Shown here piece after piece: positions 39,105 to 47,157 of a DNA stretch of 64,000 nucleotides (its first letter is position 1; each line of letters opens with the position of its first letter). The stretch is from the NCBI RefSeq assembly GCF_003130255.1, contig NZ_NRCN01000001.1:620001-684000 (forward strand). The letters run 5' to 3'. Position numbers and translations under genes: made by a program. This DNA comes from Aggregatibacter kilianii (lineage in GTDB: Bacteria > Pseudomonadota > Gammaproteobacteria > Enterobacterales > Pasteurellaceae). Below the pieces are notes generated by a model. It was not told the origin of the DNA, made no database searches, and worked only from the letters and a program-made list of their open reading frames with translations.

Positions 39105-39761
39105 TTAGATTATTTTTGCACCGTTCGGTGTGCCGACAATCACCGTATTGGCAGGGCGTAAGGCAAAAATGCCGTTGGTCACGACGCCCGCGATGTTATT
39201 TAATTCTTTTTCCATTTCTACCGGGTTAAGAATTTCAAAATTATGCACATCTAAAATGATGTTGCCGTTATCGGTTACTACACCTTCACGATATTCCGGC
39301 GCTCCGCCGAGTGCCACCAATTTACGCGCCACTTGTGAACGCGCCATCGGGATCACTTCTACCGGTAACGGGAATGTAGAGCCTAACACATCAACTTGCT
39401 TGCTACTATCCACAATGCAGATGAAATTTTTTGCAAGTGCAGCCACAATTTTTTCACGTGTCAACGCCGCACCGCCGCCTTTGATCATCATTTTTTGCGG
39501 ATTAATTTCGTCAGCGCCATCAACATAAATATCTAAGTTCGTCACATCATTTGCGCTAAATACTTCAATACCATGTTTTTTCAGTAATTCTTCCGAATTT
39601 TTAGAAGCTGCTACAGCACCTTTGATTTCATCTTTCATTGAACCAAGTGCTTCAATAAAGCAATTTACGGTAGAACCGCTACCCACGCCTACGATCATCT
39701 CCGGCTTCACAAATTGCAAAGCCGCTTGTGCGGCGATTTTTTTCATTTCAAGTTGATTCAT
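39105..39761 (-). CDS. rpiA: Ribose-5-phosphate isomerase A
   Basis: Pentose-phosphate enzyme that interconverts ribose 5-phosphate and ribulose 5-phosphate. At 218 residues it is full length. Features: [17 protein letters not shown] (substrate loop), [11 protein letters not shown]-like segment [29 protein letters not shown] with catalytic residues, and [15 protein letters not shown] at the end. It is upstream of serA in a probable operon. Confidence 0.96.
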   Translation of the reverse strand: MNQLEMKKIAAQAALQFVKPEMIVGVGSGSTVNCFIEALGSMKDEIKGAVAASKNSEELLKKHGIEVFSANDVTNLDIYVDGADEINPQKMMIKGGGAALTREKIVAALAKNFICIVDSSKQVDVLGSTFPLPVEVIPMARSQVARKLVALGGAPEYREGVVTDNGNIILDVHNFEILNPVEMEKELNNIAGVVTNGIFALRPANTVIVGTPNGAKII

Positions 39762-39933
39762 TTTTTTGTCCTCAATTGGCGGGAAATCACCTACTTCACT
39801 TTAATATTAATGGGGAGAATAAACAAGCGTAATTGTAGCCACCAACTCATTTATGTTTTGCTACGCATTCACACTATACTATCTTTTATCTTATGCTTCA
39901 GGAAAATAGAATTTGTTACAAATGCTCTATTTT
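39762..39933. other. AT-rich intergenic stretch between rpiA and the Imm40 gene
   Basis: It should hold the rpiA promoter and the 5' side of the foreign-looking AT-rich islet. No uptake signal, terminator or further gene is seen. Confidence 0.4.
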
Positions 39934-40227
39934 TTATTTAATAACAAATGACACATATAAATTTTGATCATTTAGATTCTCTAAATATTTTCTAGCACTT
40001 CTAATACTTTCGCTTTGAAAATTTCCCTCGTAGTACCAATTATCATAAGTATGTTCAAATTTATCATCATTTTTTCTATAGATATCTCCCCCTAAAATAA
40101 ATAAATTTAAACTTTCTAAGATACTTACAATGCTAATGGAAAAATTTATTGGAATAATTACTGTATCCTCTCCTTCCTCAAATAAACTAACCCCATAATT
40201 AATATAAATATTTATCAATTCATTCAT
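39934..40227 (-). CDS. Imm40-type immunity protein, orphan
   Basis: A 97-residue protein resembling the Imm40 family, whose members neutralise polymorphic toxins delivered by contact-dependent systems. Family marks are the N-terminal YGVSLFEEG, the central LNLFILGGDIYRKN, the motif HTYDNWYYEG, and a C-terminal helix SIRSARKYLENL followed by a strand (LYVSFVIK). The ATG at 40227 is chosen; a longer reading starts at a TTG. The gene and its flanks are far richer in A+T than the surrounding genes, which suggests transfer. No intact toxin gene is beside it. A 29-codon frame just upstream may be a toxin tail. Confidence 0.75.
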   Translation of the reverse strand: MNELINIYINYGVSLFEEGEDTVIIPINFSISIVSILESLNLFILGGDIYRKNDDKFEHTYDNWYYEGNFQSESIRSARKYLENLNDQNLYVSFVIK

Positions 40228-40293
40228 AAAGTTGCGTACTCCGAGAGCATTTATTATAACCAAACATAATATAAATATTTTTCTATCTCTGTC

Positions 40294-40383
40294 TTAATAT
40301 TTAATATCTTTAAAAACATTTTCAGCTTGATATTTTGAATGCTTATTTTTACAAGTTAGAAAAATTATTATTCCATTATTCAT
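40294..40383 (-). pseudogene. Possible toxin C-terminal remnant or small ORF upstream of the Imm40 gene
   Basis: A 29-codon frame starts at an ATG overlapping the hemW stop and ends at TAA 40296-40294, 66 bp before the immunity gene. It ends KHSKYQAENVFKDIKY, which reads like a folded-protein C-terminus rather than random sequence, and it lies where the toxin of a toxin-immunity pair would end. GGAG is too close to the ATG for an efficient start. Weak evidence. Confidence 0.3.
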
Positions 40384-41533
40384 TCTCCAAAAAGAGTTCT
40401 AACAGTTCATTCAAAAACAATTTACCATGTTCAGTGATTTGCCAACTTTCCGTATTTTCGGTGATATAACATTGCTTAAGCGCAAAAATCATCTGATTTT
40501 CTACTACACTTTGAGGCAAACCTGTGAATTGTTCAAATTCTATTTTAGGCACGGCTTCCAATAAACGGAAGCGATTCATGAAGAATTCAAAAGGGCGATC
40601 TTGCACGCTAACCTCCCGCTCTTCATACCTATACTCCCCGCGCATATAACCTTTCGGATGCTTCGTTTTGCTGTAACGCAAAATGTTGCCATTCTGAAAA
40701 CTGAGTTTCCCATGTGCCCCACAACCAATGGCCAGATAATCGCCAAAACGCCAATAATTCAAGTTATGTTGACATTGAAACCCCGGTTTGGCATAAGCAG
40801 ACGTTTCGTATTGTTGATAACCTGCCGCTGTTAATAATTGATGTCCTTGCTCGAAAATATCCCACAATTCATCGTCGTCGGGTAGTTTCGGTGGGCGATA
40901 AGCAAACATGGTATTCGGTTCGATCGTGAGCTGATACCAAGACAAATGTGGCGGCGCCAGTTCAATGGCTTGACGTAAATCCTCTAAGGCTTCGTTTAAG
41001 GTTTGATTCGGCAAGCCGTGCATTAAATCCAGATTAAAACTACGTAGAGGAGAAACGCTCGCCAATTTGACCGCACTTTTGGCCTCGGCCGCGTTATGAA
41101 TCCGCCCTAACTTTTGCAATTTTTCATCCGAAAAACTTTGAATGCCCATAGAAATTCGATTCACACCCGCTTGGGCATAGCCTAAAAAACGCTCGGCTTC
41201 TACGGTGCCGGGATTAGCTTCCAAGGTAATTTCAATATTGGGCGCAAAGGGAATGCGCTGTTCGATTTGCTGTAATAAATAAGCGATGGTATCTGCTGAA
41301 AACAGGCTTGGCGTGCCACCACCGATAAAAATCGAATGGAGTGGGCGTTGTTGCACGCTTTCTTGATAATGCGCTAAATCCGCCGTTAAATCGGCAATTA
41401 AATGGCGCACATAATCCTGTTCGGGAATCGCGCCTTTTTGCGCATGCGAATTAAAATCGCAATACGGGCATTTCTGTACGCACCACGGAATGTGAATGTA
41501 TAAACTCAGGGGAGGCAAAACCAACGGATTCAA
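40376..41533 (-). CDS. hemW: Radical SAM heme chaperone HemW (HemN-like)
   Basis: Radical SAM protein once annotated as coproporphyrinogen oxidase, now regarded as a heme chaperone. The cluster motif is CVQKCPYCDF in YIHIPWCVQKCPYCDFNSH, followed by SIFIGGGTPSLFSA and the C-terminal HemN domain. The start is placed at TTG 41533 with GAGG upstream and 13 bp after the ybjQ stop, giving 385 residues against 378 in E. coli. The longer reading to 41581 would overlap ybjQ and lacks family similarity. An uptake signal lies inside. The stop touches the AT-rich islet. Confidence 0.9.
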   Translation of the reverse strand: MNPLVLPPLSLYIHIPWCVQKCPYCDFNSHAQKGAIPEQDYVRHLIADLTADLAHYQESVQQRPLHSIFIGGGTPSLFSADTIAYLLQQIEQRIPFAPNIEITLEANPGTVEAERFLGYAQAGVNRISMGIQSFSDEKLQKLGRIHNAAEAKSAVKLASVSPLRSFNLDLMHGLPNQTLNEALEDLRQAIELAPPHLSWYQLTIEPNTMFAYRPPKLPDDDELWDIFEQGHQLLTAAGYQQYETSAYAKPGFQCQHNLNYWRFGDYLAIGCGAHGKLSFQNGNILRYSKTKHPKGYMRGEYRYEEREVSVQDRPFEFFMNRFRLLEAVPKIEFEQFTGLPQSVVENQMIFALKQCYITENTESWQITEHGKLFLNELLELFLENE

Positions 41534-41546
41534 AATATCCTCGACA

Positions 41547-41870
41547 TTAGCGAGCAACGACAGCCGTGCCGCTGGCCACAATCATAAACATGCTTTTAGA
41601 ATCGGAAGTAATGGTAGTGTAATTCACCTCTACCCCCACAACGGCGTTGGCACCCAATGCGGCGGCATTTTTCTCCAACTCTTCTAAAGCCTCTTTGCGC
41701 GCTTTCGTAATGCGTGATTCATACATGCCTGAACGGCCGCCGATGATGTCGGTAATCCCTGCGAAGAAATCACGAATAAAGTTTGAGCCGGCAACCACTT
41801 CGCCAAAAACTAACTGTTTATATTCGACGATTTGCTTGCCTTCAATGGTGTTGGTTGTGGTAATAATCAT
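41547..41870 (-). CDS. ybjQ: YbjQ/UPF0145 family protein
   Basis: A 107-residue protein of the UPF0145 (DUF74) family, which forms pentamers. Family marks are MIITTTNTIEGKQI at the start, GEVVAGSNFIRDFFAGITDIIGGRSG, and ANAVVGVEVNYTTI. Function is unknown; some databases name it heavy-metal-binding. It lies between rdgB and hemW, 13 bp before the hemW start, so it is probably co-transcribed with hemW. Confidence 0.9.
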   Translation of the reverse strand: MIITTTNTIEGKQIVEYKQLVFGEVVAGSNFIRDFFAGITDIIGGRSGMYESRITKARKEALEELEKNAAALGANAVVGVEVNYTTITSDSKSMFMIVASGTAVVAR

Positions 41871-41925
41871 GTTGTGTCCTTAAAAAATTCTCTGTAAAAA
41901 TTCTTTGTAAAAACTGACCGCACTT

Positions 41926-42525
41926 TTATGCGCCTAATTTTGTTTTAAGCATCGCTAATGCACGGGCGCGGTGAGAAATTTTCTTTTTCTCAACGGTTTC
42001 CAGCTCGGCAAAGGTGCAACCTGTCTCCGGGCTGAAAAAGAGCGAATCATAACCAAAGCCGTTATCGCCTTTTTCCTCAAAAGCGATCACGCCGTGGCAT
42101 TCGCCTTGAGTAATAATCGGCGACGGATCAGTCGGGTGTTGCAATAATACGATAGTGCTAACGAATTTGGCTTTGCGCTGCTCAGCAGGCACATTAGCTA
42201 ATTCTGCTAATAATTTCTCACGATTTTTAGCATCGGCTTGTTCACCATCCACACCTGCATAACGGGCAGAATACAGCCCCGGAGCGCCGTTTAACGCGTC
42301 AACCACCAAGCCGGAATCATCGGCAATCGCCGGTAACCCGGATTTTTCGGCGGCATAACGCGCTTTTAGGATGGCATTTTCCACAAAGGTTAACCCCGTT
42401 TCTTCCGGGCTGTCGATGCCTAAATCCGTTTGTGCGACAACCTCAAAGCCGAAATCAGACAATACATCCGCCATTTCTTTGACTTTGCCTTTGTTGCCCG
42501 TCGCCAATACAATTTTTTGTTTCAT
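41926..42525 (-). CDS. rdgB: XTP/dITP pyrophosphatase (HAM1 family)
   Basis: House-cleaning nucleotidase that hydrolyses dITP, XTP and ITP to monophosphates and keeps deaminated purines out of DNA. The start at 42525 gives 199 residues, beginning [21 protein letters not shown] (substrate loop). [27 protein letters not shown] holds the metal aspartates and [18 protein letters not shown] follows. AAGAGAG precedes the ATG; an upstream in-frame ATG at 42597 has no family similarity. In E. coli rdgB is directly upstream of hemW. Here ybjQ lies between. Confidence 0.94.
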   Translation of the reverse strand: MKQKIVLATGNKGKVKEMADVLSDFGFEVVAQTDLGIDSPEETGLTFVENAILKARYAAEKSGLPAIADDSGLVVDALNGAPGLYSARYAGVDGEQADAKNREKLLAELANVPAEQRKAKFVSTIVLLQHPTDPSPIITQGECHGVIAFEEKGDNGFGYDSLFFSPETGCTFAELETVEKKKISHRARALAMLKTKLGA

Positions 42526-42576
42526 TTTTGCTCTCTTAAGTGCGGTGGAAAAATGCCGAATATTATAACCATGCCC

Positions 42577-42609
42577 AATAAAAAAGACGAGGAACATTGC
42601 CTCGTCTTC
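42577..42609 (-). terminator. Intrinsic terminator after comEA
   Basis: On the minus strand AAGACGAGG and CCTCGTCTT (plus-strand 42584-42592 and 42600-42608) form a 9-bp stem followed by TTTTTATTGG. Confidence 0.88.
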
Positions 42610-42634
42610 ACATAAACTAACCTAAAAGAAAAAA

Positions 42635-42961
42635 TTATAATGCGATACGATCGCGATTCTTTTCTAATGTCGCTTTACCAATCCCCTGTACTTCCAATAA
42701 TTGTTCCACTGCGCTGAAATTACCGTGTTTTTCACGATATTGCACAACCGCCTCCGCTTTTTTCGCACCAATGCCTACAAGCGCTTTCTGAATTTCTGCT
42801 GCTGTAGCGGTGTTAATATTCACTTTATCACCGACACTGTTTTGCACCGCCGGTTGTTCAAGTTGTACCGGCTCAGCCGTTTTTTCTGCGGCAATCGCAG
42901 AACCCGCAAACACCGAACCGAACACAAAAGCGGCGGCTAAAAGATGCTTCATTGCTTTCAT
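42635..42961 (-). CDS. comEA: Competence protein ComEA (ComE1), helix-hairpin-helix DNA-binding protein
   Basis: Periplasmic DNA-binding protein needed for DNA uptake through type IV pili. The 108 residues have a signal peptide (LLAAAFVFGSVFAGSAIAA), a short linker and a C-terminal double helix-hairpin-helix domain (VNINTATAAEIQKALVGIGAKKAEAVV, FSAVEQLLEVQGIGKATLEKN). AAGGA lies 6 nt before the first ATG (42961). A CRP-S site about 100 bp upstream would place it in the Sxy/CRP competence regulon, as comE1 is in H. influenzae. It lies downstream of ispH, as in H. influenzae. Confidence 0.94.
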   Translation of the reverse strand: MKAMKHLLAAAFVFGSVFAGSAIAAEKTAEPVQLEQPAVQNSVGDKVNINTATAAEIQKALVGIGAKKAEAVVQYREKHGNFSAVEQLLEVQGIGKATLEKNRDRIAL

Positions 42962-43015
42962 AATGATTCCTTTTCTAACTGAAGTTAAACACGCGTTGAA
43001 TCAATCAACGGGCGT

Positions 43016-43079
43016 ATTTTGCTGAAAAGAAAAAAACGCACGAGAAAATGACCGCACTTTTGGGAGTCGGATCGCAAAA
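43016..43079 (-). promoter_or_regulatory. CRP-S competence site (43058-43079) and candidate -10 for comEA
   Basis: On the minus strand the 22-bp site starts with TTTTGCGATC, a perfect left half of the Pasteurellaceae competence box, then CG, and ends ACTCCCAAAA, a partial right half. A -10-like CAAAAT lies at plus positions 43016-43021. It implies a start near 43009, which places the site at about -60, a normal activator position. An uptake signal (43051-43059) overlaps the site by two bases. Confidence 0.75.
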
Positions 43080-43246
43080 TAAAGAAAAGTGCGGTAGAAA
43101 TTTGGAATGTTTTTGAGAGGATTTAGTTGATCGTGCACGCGTCATAACGTGCAGATAGAAACAAAAAGGCACGCATAAGGAAACGCGCGCCATCGAGATA
43201 TTAGACAGAAGAGTGCTCCTTCCTACAAACGAACATCAGAACGAAC
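43080..43246. other. Intergenic stretch between the comEA control region and ispH
   Basis: It contains an uptake signal at 43087 and an inverted repeat TGCACG / CGTGCA near 43133-43153. No convincing terminator for ispH and no gene is seen. A 62-codon minus-strand frame crossing it has no start site or recognisable domain. Confidence 0.4.
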
Positions 43247-44191
43247 TCAGTTCACCTCTTTTACCCGCAACTCTTTCGGCACTTCAAAGAACATATTTTC
43301 TTCAAGACCTTGCAGTTCCTCCACGGTGGTGACGCCGAATTCTTTTAGGCGGGAAATAACCGATTGCACCAGTTCTTCCGGGGCAGAAGCACCGGCGGTA
43401 ACACCAATAGTTTGCACGCCGTCAAACCAGTTGGCTTGAATGTCATTCGGGTCATCAATCAATTTTGATGCCACGCCCATGCGCGAAGCCAGTTCCGCCA
43501 ATCGGTTAGAGTTCGAGGAATTTTTAGAGCCGACCACGACAACCAAATCCGATTGTTTCGCCAATTCGCGCACCGCCTGTTGACGGTTGGTTGTGGCATA
43601 GCAAATGTCATTTTTATGCGGACCTTGAATCGCAGGATATTTTTCTTTTAAAGCGGTGATAGTCTCCGCCGTGTCATCTAAAGACAACGTGGTTTGCGTC
43701 ATAAAAGTTAAATCATCATCCTGCTGCACCGGCAAATGCGCAATGTCTTCCACGCTTTCGATTAAATAAATGCCGCCCTCTTGGTTGCCATATTGCCCCA
43801 TGGTGCCTTCCACTTCAGGGTGACCTTTATGCCCGATTAAAATCGCCTTAGTGCCTTTTCGACTGGCGCGGGCCACTTGCATATGCACTTTCGTCACCAA
43901 TGGGCAAGTGGCGTCAAATACTTTGAGATTGCGGTCTTTGGCTTCTTGACGCACCGCTTGAGACACGCCGTGGGCGGAGAAAATCACAATGGCACCATCC
44001 GGCACTTCGTTTAATTCTTCCACAAAAATGGCGCCGCGCTCACGCAAGCCGTTCACAACAAAACGGTTATGCACCACTTCATGACGCACATAAATAGGCG
44101 CCCCGTGAATTTCTAACGCTAATTCCACAATACTGATCGCACGATCAACGCCGGCGCAGAAACCGCGCGGATTAGCTAAAATAATTTTCAT
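43247..44191 (-). CDS. ispH: 4-hydroxy-3-methylbut-2-enyl diphosphate reductase
   Basis: Last enzyme of the MEP isoprenoid pathway; it turns HMBPP into IPP and DMAPP. At 314 residues it is full length. The three cluster cysteines are in [14 protein letters not shown] (Cys12), [12 protein letters not shown], and [12 protein letters not shown]. Substrate-site residues are in HEVVHN and TGAS-like [11 protein letters not shown]. The start codon overlaps the lspA stop (TAATG), so translation is coupled. Its substrate is supplied by IspG, encoded at 14.6-15.7 kb. Confidence 0.97.
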   Translation of the reverse strand: MKIILANPRGFCAGVDRAISIVELALEIHGAPIYVRHEVVHNRFVVNGLRERGAIFVEELNEVPDGAIVIFSAHGVSQAVRQEAKDRNLKVFDATCPLVTKVHMQVARASRKGTKAILIGHKGHPEVEGTMGQYGNQEGGIYLIESVEDIAHLPVQQDDDLTFMTQTTLSLDDTAETITALKEKYPAIQGPHKNDICYATTNRQQAVRELAKQSDLVVVVGSKNSSNSNRLAELASRMGVASKLIDDPNDIQANWFDGVQTIGVTAGASAPEELVQSVISRLKEFGVTTVEELQGLEENMFFEVPKELRVKEVN

Positions 44192-44682
44192 TATTTCTGT
44201 TCCTGTTTTTTACCCTGCTTGAATGCATCTAAAGCAATCAACGCGGCCCCCACACAAATGGCAATATCCGCCACGTTAAATACAGGATAACGCCAATCCC
44301 GCCAATAAAAATCGAAGAAATCGATTACGTAACCGTTATAAGCACGATCTACCGCATTCGCCAACGCCCCGCCGATAATCAGCGCATAAGCCGCATTTTG
44401 CAATTTCTGGGCGGCCTCACTTTTCGCCATAAAATAAATCAACATACTTGAAATGACGACCGCTAAACCGATAAAAAAGAATTTCTGCCAACCATCATGA
44501 TCTGCTAAAAAACTAAATGCCGCGCCAGTATTGTGCACATAAGTGAGATTAAAGACAGGCAGAATGTTCACACTTTCATACAAAGCAAATTTTTGTACCA
44601 CAATATACTTCGTCAGTAAATCAAGCACAAAAGCGACCGCACTTAGCCAGAGAAAAGAGAGTCCGGATTTTTGTTGGGACAT
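44191..44682 (-). CDS. lspA: Lipoprotein signal peptidase II
   Basis: Inner-membrane aspartic protease that removes signal peptides from prolipoproteins. The 163 residues have four membrane segments. The conserved boxes are [40 protein letters not shown] (catalytic Asp) and [15 protein letters not shown] (second catalytic Asp). It is followed by ispH. In many gammaproteobacteria ileS lies directly upstream; here a thiamine operon intervenes. Confidence 0.97.
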   Translation of the reverse strand: MSQQKSGLSFLWLSAVAFVLDLLTKYIVVQKFALYESVNILPVFNLTYVHNTGAAFSFLADHDGWQKFFFIGLAVVISSMLIYFMAKSEAAQKLQNAAYALIIGGALANAVDRAYNGYVIDFFDFYWRDWRYPVFNVADIAICVGAALIALDAFKQGKKQEQK

Positions 44683-44791
44683 AGTTTTTCCTAAATAAAA
44701 CCATCATAAAAATTAGGTCGCCATTCTAGCACAAGGTAAGACTTTATAAAGAAAAAGTGATTTGAAACACAACGAAAAGGCAGGATTTCTC

Positions 44792-44807
44792 TATGACAGA
44801 GATCACA
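44792..44807. promoter_or_regulatory. Candidate CRP site upstream of the thi operon
   Basis: TATGA-CAGAGA-TCACA matches the CRP consensus TGTGA-N6-TCACA at 9 of 10 core positions. It lies between divergent lspA and the riboswitch-led thi operon, and the strand it serves cannot be decided. Confidence 0.4.
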
Positions 44808-44864
44808 AAATTCAACAGAGTAATTTGTTTTTTCACATTTTTTTCGATAGACTCTGCACAATCA

Positions 44865-44935
44865 TTAGTCGGGGTGCCATTGGCTGAGATAATACCCGTG
44901 AACCTGAAACAGTTAACACTGACGTAGGAAACTAA
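44865..44935 (+). promoter_or_regulatory. TPP riboswitch (THI element)
   Basis: Conserved blocks of the thiamine pyrophosphate aptamer appear in order: GGGGTGCC (44871-44878), GGCTGAGA (44882-44889), ACCCGTGAACCTGAA (44894-44908), GTTAACACTGACGTAGGAAA. A closing stem TTAGT (44865-44869) pairs with ACTAA (44931-44935). It precedes genes for uptake of thiamine precursors. The AGG near 44926-44928 belongs both to the aptamer and to the ribosome site of the leader ORF that follows, which suggests translational control. Confidence 0.96.
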
Positions 44936-44938
44936 ATC

Positions 44939-45031
44939 ATGTCTATATTGCCATTCTTTTTAAAAACATTCTTAAAATCCACCGCACTTTTTGCCTCCCT
45001 CGCTAAGTTAGCCTGCGATGCCTTGCCTTGA
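44939..45031 (+). CDS. Leader ORF between the TPP riboswitch and thiZ, 30 residues
   Basis: A frame from ATG 44939 to TGA 45031 encodes a hydrophobic 30-residue peptide that starts MSILPFFLKTFLKS. Its ribosome site (GTAGGAAAC) is the 3' end of the riboswitch. It overlaps the thiZ start (45018) by 14 bp in another frame, and thiZ has no ribosome site of its own, so it may pass ribosomes on to thiZ. It contains an uptake signal at 44981. It could also be a chance frame. Confidence 0.45.
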   Translation: MSILPFFLKTFLKSTALFASLAKLACDALP

Positions 45032-45740
45032 TATCCAACATCTATGCTTGCAATTCGATCGCAAGCCGCTATTTGTCGATCTTCATTTTCGCGTAGAACA
45101 AGGGGAATGGGTTGTGTTGCTCGGGCGCTCCGGTGTGGGGAAATCCACTTTATTACGCGCCATTGCAGGCTTGGAACAAACCGCAATTACCCAAGGCCAT
45201 ATCCAATTTGCCCACCACATCAAAGCGGCTTGGTTGGCACAGCAAGACAGTTTATTCCCATGGCTTTCCGTGTTGGATAACGTGCAGTTGGCGCAGCACC
45301 TCCAGGGTCAGAAAAATGCTAAAACCCAAGAGAAAGCCAAAGAACTATTACATGCCGTCGGCATGGCGGATCATTGGCATAAACCTTGTTATCAGCTTTC
45401 CGGCGGACAACGCCAACGGGTGGCACTGGCGCGTACCTTAATGCAAGATGCCGATCTAATTTTAATGGACGAACCCTTTTCTGCACTGGATGCGGTCAGC
45501 CGTTTACAGTTACAAAATCTCGCCTGTGAACTACTGAAAGAGAAAACTGTGATTTTGGTGACCCATGATCCGCAAGAAGCCATTCGTTTAGGGGAAAAAA
45601 TTTATGTATTACAAGGACAACCGGTGCAAATAAAACAGGTTGCTCAATTAAATCCCATAAAGCCCCATCAGCTTCACCAAGAGGCACTGTGGGCGCTGCA
45701 AAATAGGCTTATCGAACAATTAATGGCGGAGCCAACATGA
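45018..45740 (+). CDS. thiZ: Thiamine-precursor ABC transporter, ATP-binding protein
   Basis: Cytoplasmic ATPase of an importer for thiamine pyrimidine precursors. The 240 residues show Walker A LLGRSGVGKST (about residues 34-44), Q-loop LAQQDSLFPWLSV, signature LSGGQRQRVALAR, Walker B LILMDEPFSALD and switch VTHDPQEA. MPCLDIQHLCLQF is a normal family start, though no Shine-Dalgarno precedes it. The stop overlaps the thiX start (ATGA). Specificity is inferred from the riboswitch and from tenA and thiY in the operon. Confidence 0.92.
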   Translation: MPCLDIQHLCLQFDRKPLFVDLHFRVEQGEWVVLLGRSGVGKSTLLRAIAGLEQTAITQGHIQFAHHIKAAWLAQQDSLFPWLSVLDNVQLAQHLQGQKNAKTQEKAKELLHAVGMADHWHKPCYQLSGGQRQRVALARTLMQDADLILMDEPFSALDAVSRLQLQNLACELLKEKTVILVTHDPQEAIRLGEKIYVLQGQPVQIKQVAQLNPIKPHQLHQEALWALQNRLIEQLMAEPT

Positions 45741-46483
45741 AGAAAATAGCCCGTCTCGTTTTATTAAGCGCCCTGTTAATTGCGTTATGGCAAGGCATTA
45801 TCAGTCTGTTTGATGTGCCGCCCTACTTATTGCCTGCCCCATTCTCCGTATGGCAACGATTAATGACTCAAGCAGACTTGCTCTTCATGCATGCCCAAAT
45901 TACGTTGTTGGAAATTTTGTTAGGCTTAATTTTCGGTTTTCTATTCGGGCTATCTTCTGCGCTACTACTTACTCTTTCCCGTAAAATCTCGGCTTTCTTA
46001 ATGCCATTATTGGTGATTTCACAAGCCATTCCGGTGTTTGCCATCGCACCATTGCTCATATTATGGCTTGGTTATGGCATGGCATCCAAAATCACCATGG
46101 CGATTTTGATTATCTATTTTCCCGTCACGGCAGCCTGCTATGACGGCCTACGCAACACGCCGAAACCCTGGCTTCAACTTGCCCAAACCTTGCGTATTTC
46201 ACCTGCTGCGATGCTATTGAAAGTCCGTTTACCGGCGGCGTTGCCTGCATTAGCGTCAGGATTACGCATTGCCGTCTCCATTGCGCCCATTGGCGCCATT
46301 GTGGGGGAATGGGTCGGTTCTTCGGAAGGATTGGGCTATTTAATGCTGCAAGCCAATGCCCGAATGCAAATCGACTTGATGTTTGCGGCGCTATTTTTAC
46401 TTTTGCTCATGGCGCTTTGCCTTTATTTCATCGTGGATAAATTACTGCGCAAAGCCCTGCCGTGGGTCAGTTATGTGCATTAG
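45737..46483 (+). CDS. thiX: Thiamine-precursor ABC transporter, permease
   Basis: Inner-membrane permease of the BinPDT family, 248 residues, with about six membrane segments. The EAA loop is visible around YDGLRNTPKPWLQLAQTLRISPAAMLLKVRLPAALPALASGLRIAV. It overlaps thiZ by four bases and is followed by tenA, whose ribosome site overlaps its stop. Its partners are ThiZ and ThiY. Confidence 0.92.
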   Translation: MKKIARLVLLSALLIALWQGIISLFDVPPYLLPAPFSVWQRLMTQADLLFMHAQITLLEILLGLIFGFLFGLSSALLLTLSRKISAFLMPLLVISQAIPVFAIAPLLILWLGYGMASKITMAILIIYFPVTAACYDGLRNTPKPWLQLAQTLRISPAAMLLKVRLPAALPALASGLRIAVSIAPIGAIVGEWVGSSEGLGYLMLQANARMQIDLMFAALFLLLLMALCLYFIVDKLLRKALPWVSYVH

Positions 46484-46491
46484 GAGGAAAA

Positions 46492-47139
46492 ATGCTCAAC
46501 CAACTCATTAAAAACGCTCAACCTTATTGGCAACAGTATGTAGAACATGACTTTGTCAAACAATTGGCCTGCGGCACCTTGCCGCCCGAATGCTTTCGTC
46601 ATTATTTAAAGCAGGATTACCTTTACCTGTTCCATTACAGCCGCGCTTTTGCGTTAGCTATCTTTAAAGCCAAAAACTTTAGCCAAATGGAAATACCTCG
46701 AAAAAGTCTTGAAAGTATTTGTCAGGAAATTCAATTGCATTTGGCCTATTGCCGACAATGGAGCATCAGTGAAGCGGAAATATTTGCCACCCAAGAAAGC
46801 GCTGCCTGTGTTGCCTATACCCGCTATTTATTGGATTGCGGTGCTACCGGTGGTTTAGCGGAAATTTATGCGGCCATTACGCCTTGTGCCGTAGGCTATG
46901 CACAAATTGCACGCTATATCACAGAAAACTACCCACGCTTAGCCAATAATCCGTATCAAACGTGGATCGACACCTATGCTTCGGAGGCTTTTCAGAAAGA
47001 AGCGGAAGAAACATCCGCCTTTTTGACCACACTTTGTACCGACTTTACCCCAACCCAACAAAATCATATTCAACACATCTTTACGACGGCCACCCGCATG
47101 GAAATTGCCTTTTGGCAAATGGGGCTGGATCTCGCTTAA
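46492..47139 (+). CDS. tenA: Aminopyrimidine aminohydrolase / thiaminase II
   Basis: TenA-family helical enzyme that salvages thiamine by hydrolysing degraded pyrimidine moieties to HMP. The start at 46492 follows AGGAGGA and gives 215 residues. Family features: HDFVKQLACGTLPPECFRHYLKQDYLYLFHYSRAFALA, the Cys-containing PCAVGYAQIA, and the C-terminal RMEIAFWQMG with the catalytic Glu. Its place between the transport genes suggests that imported aminopyrimidine is its substrate. Confidence 0.93.
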   Translation: MLNQLIKNAQPYWQQYVEHDFVKQLACGTLPPECFRHYLKQDYLYLFHYSRAFALAIFKAKNFSQMEIPRKSLESICQEIQLHLAYCRQWSISEAEIFATQESAACVAYTRYLLDCGATGGLAEIYAAITPCAVGYAQIARYITENYPRLANNPYQTWIDTYASEAFQKEAEETSAFLTTLCTDFTPTQQNHIQHIFTTATRMEIAFWQMGLDLA

Positions 47140-47157
47140 CCACAAAAAGGAGCTACA

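Noticed and set aside
39130-39528. 132-codon plus-strand frame inside rpiA
   Set aside because: Antisense to a full-length conserved enzyme; no recognisable domain or start site.
43005-43193. 62-codon minus-strand frame across the comEA control region
   Set aside because: It contains the CRP-S site, the candidate -10 and two uptake signals, has no ribosome site, and is better explained as regulatory DNA.
45112-45441. 109-codon plus-strand frame inside thiZ
   Set aside because: It is an alternative frame of a conserved ABC ATPase with no ribosome site.
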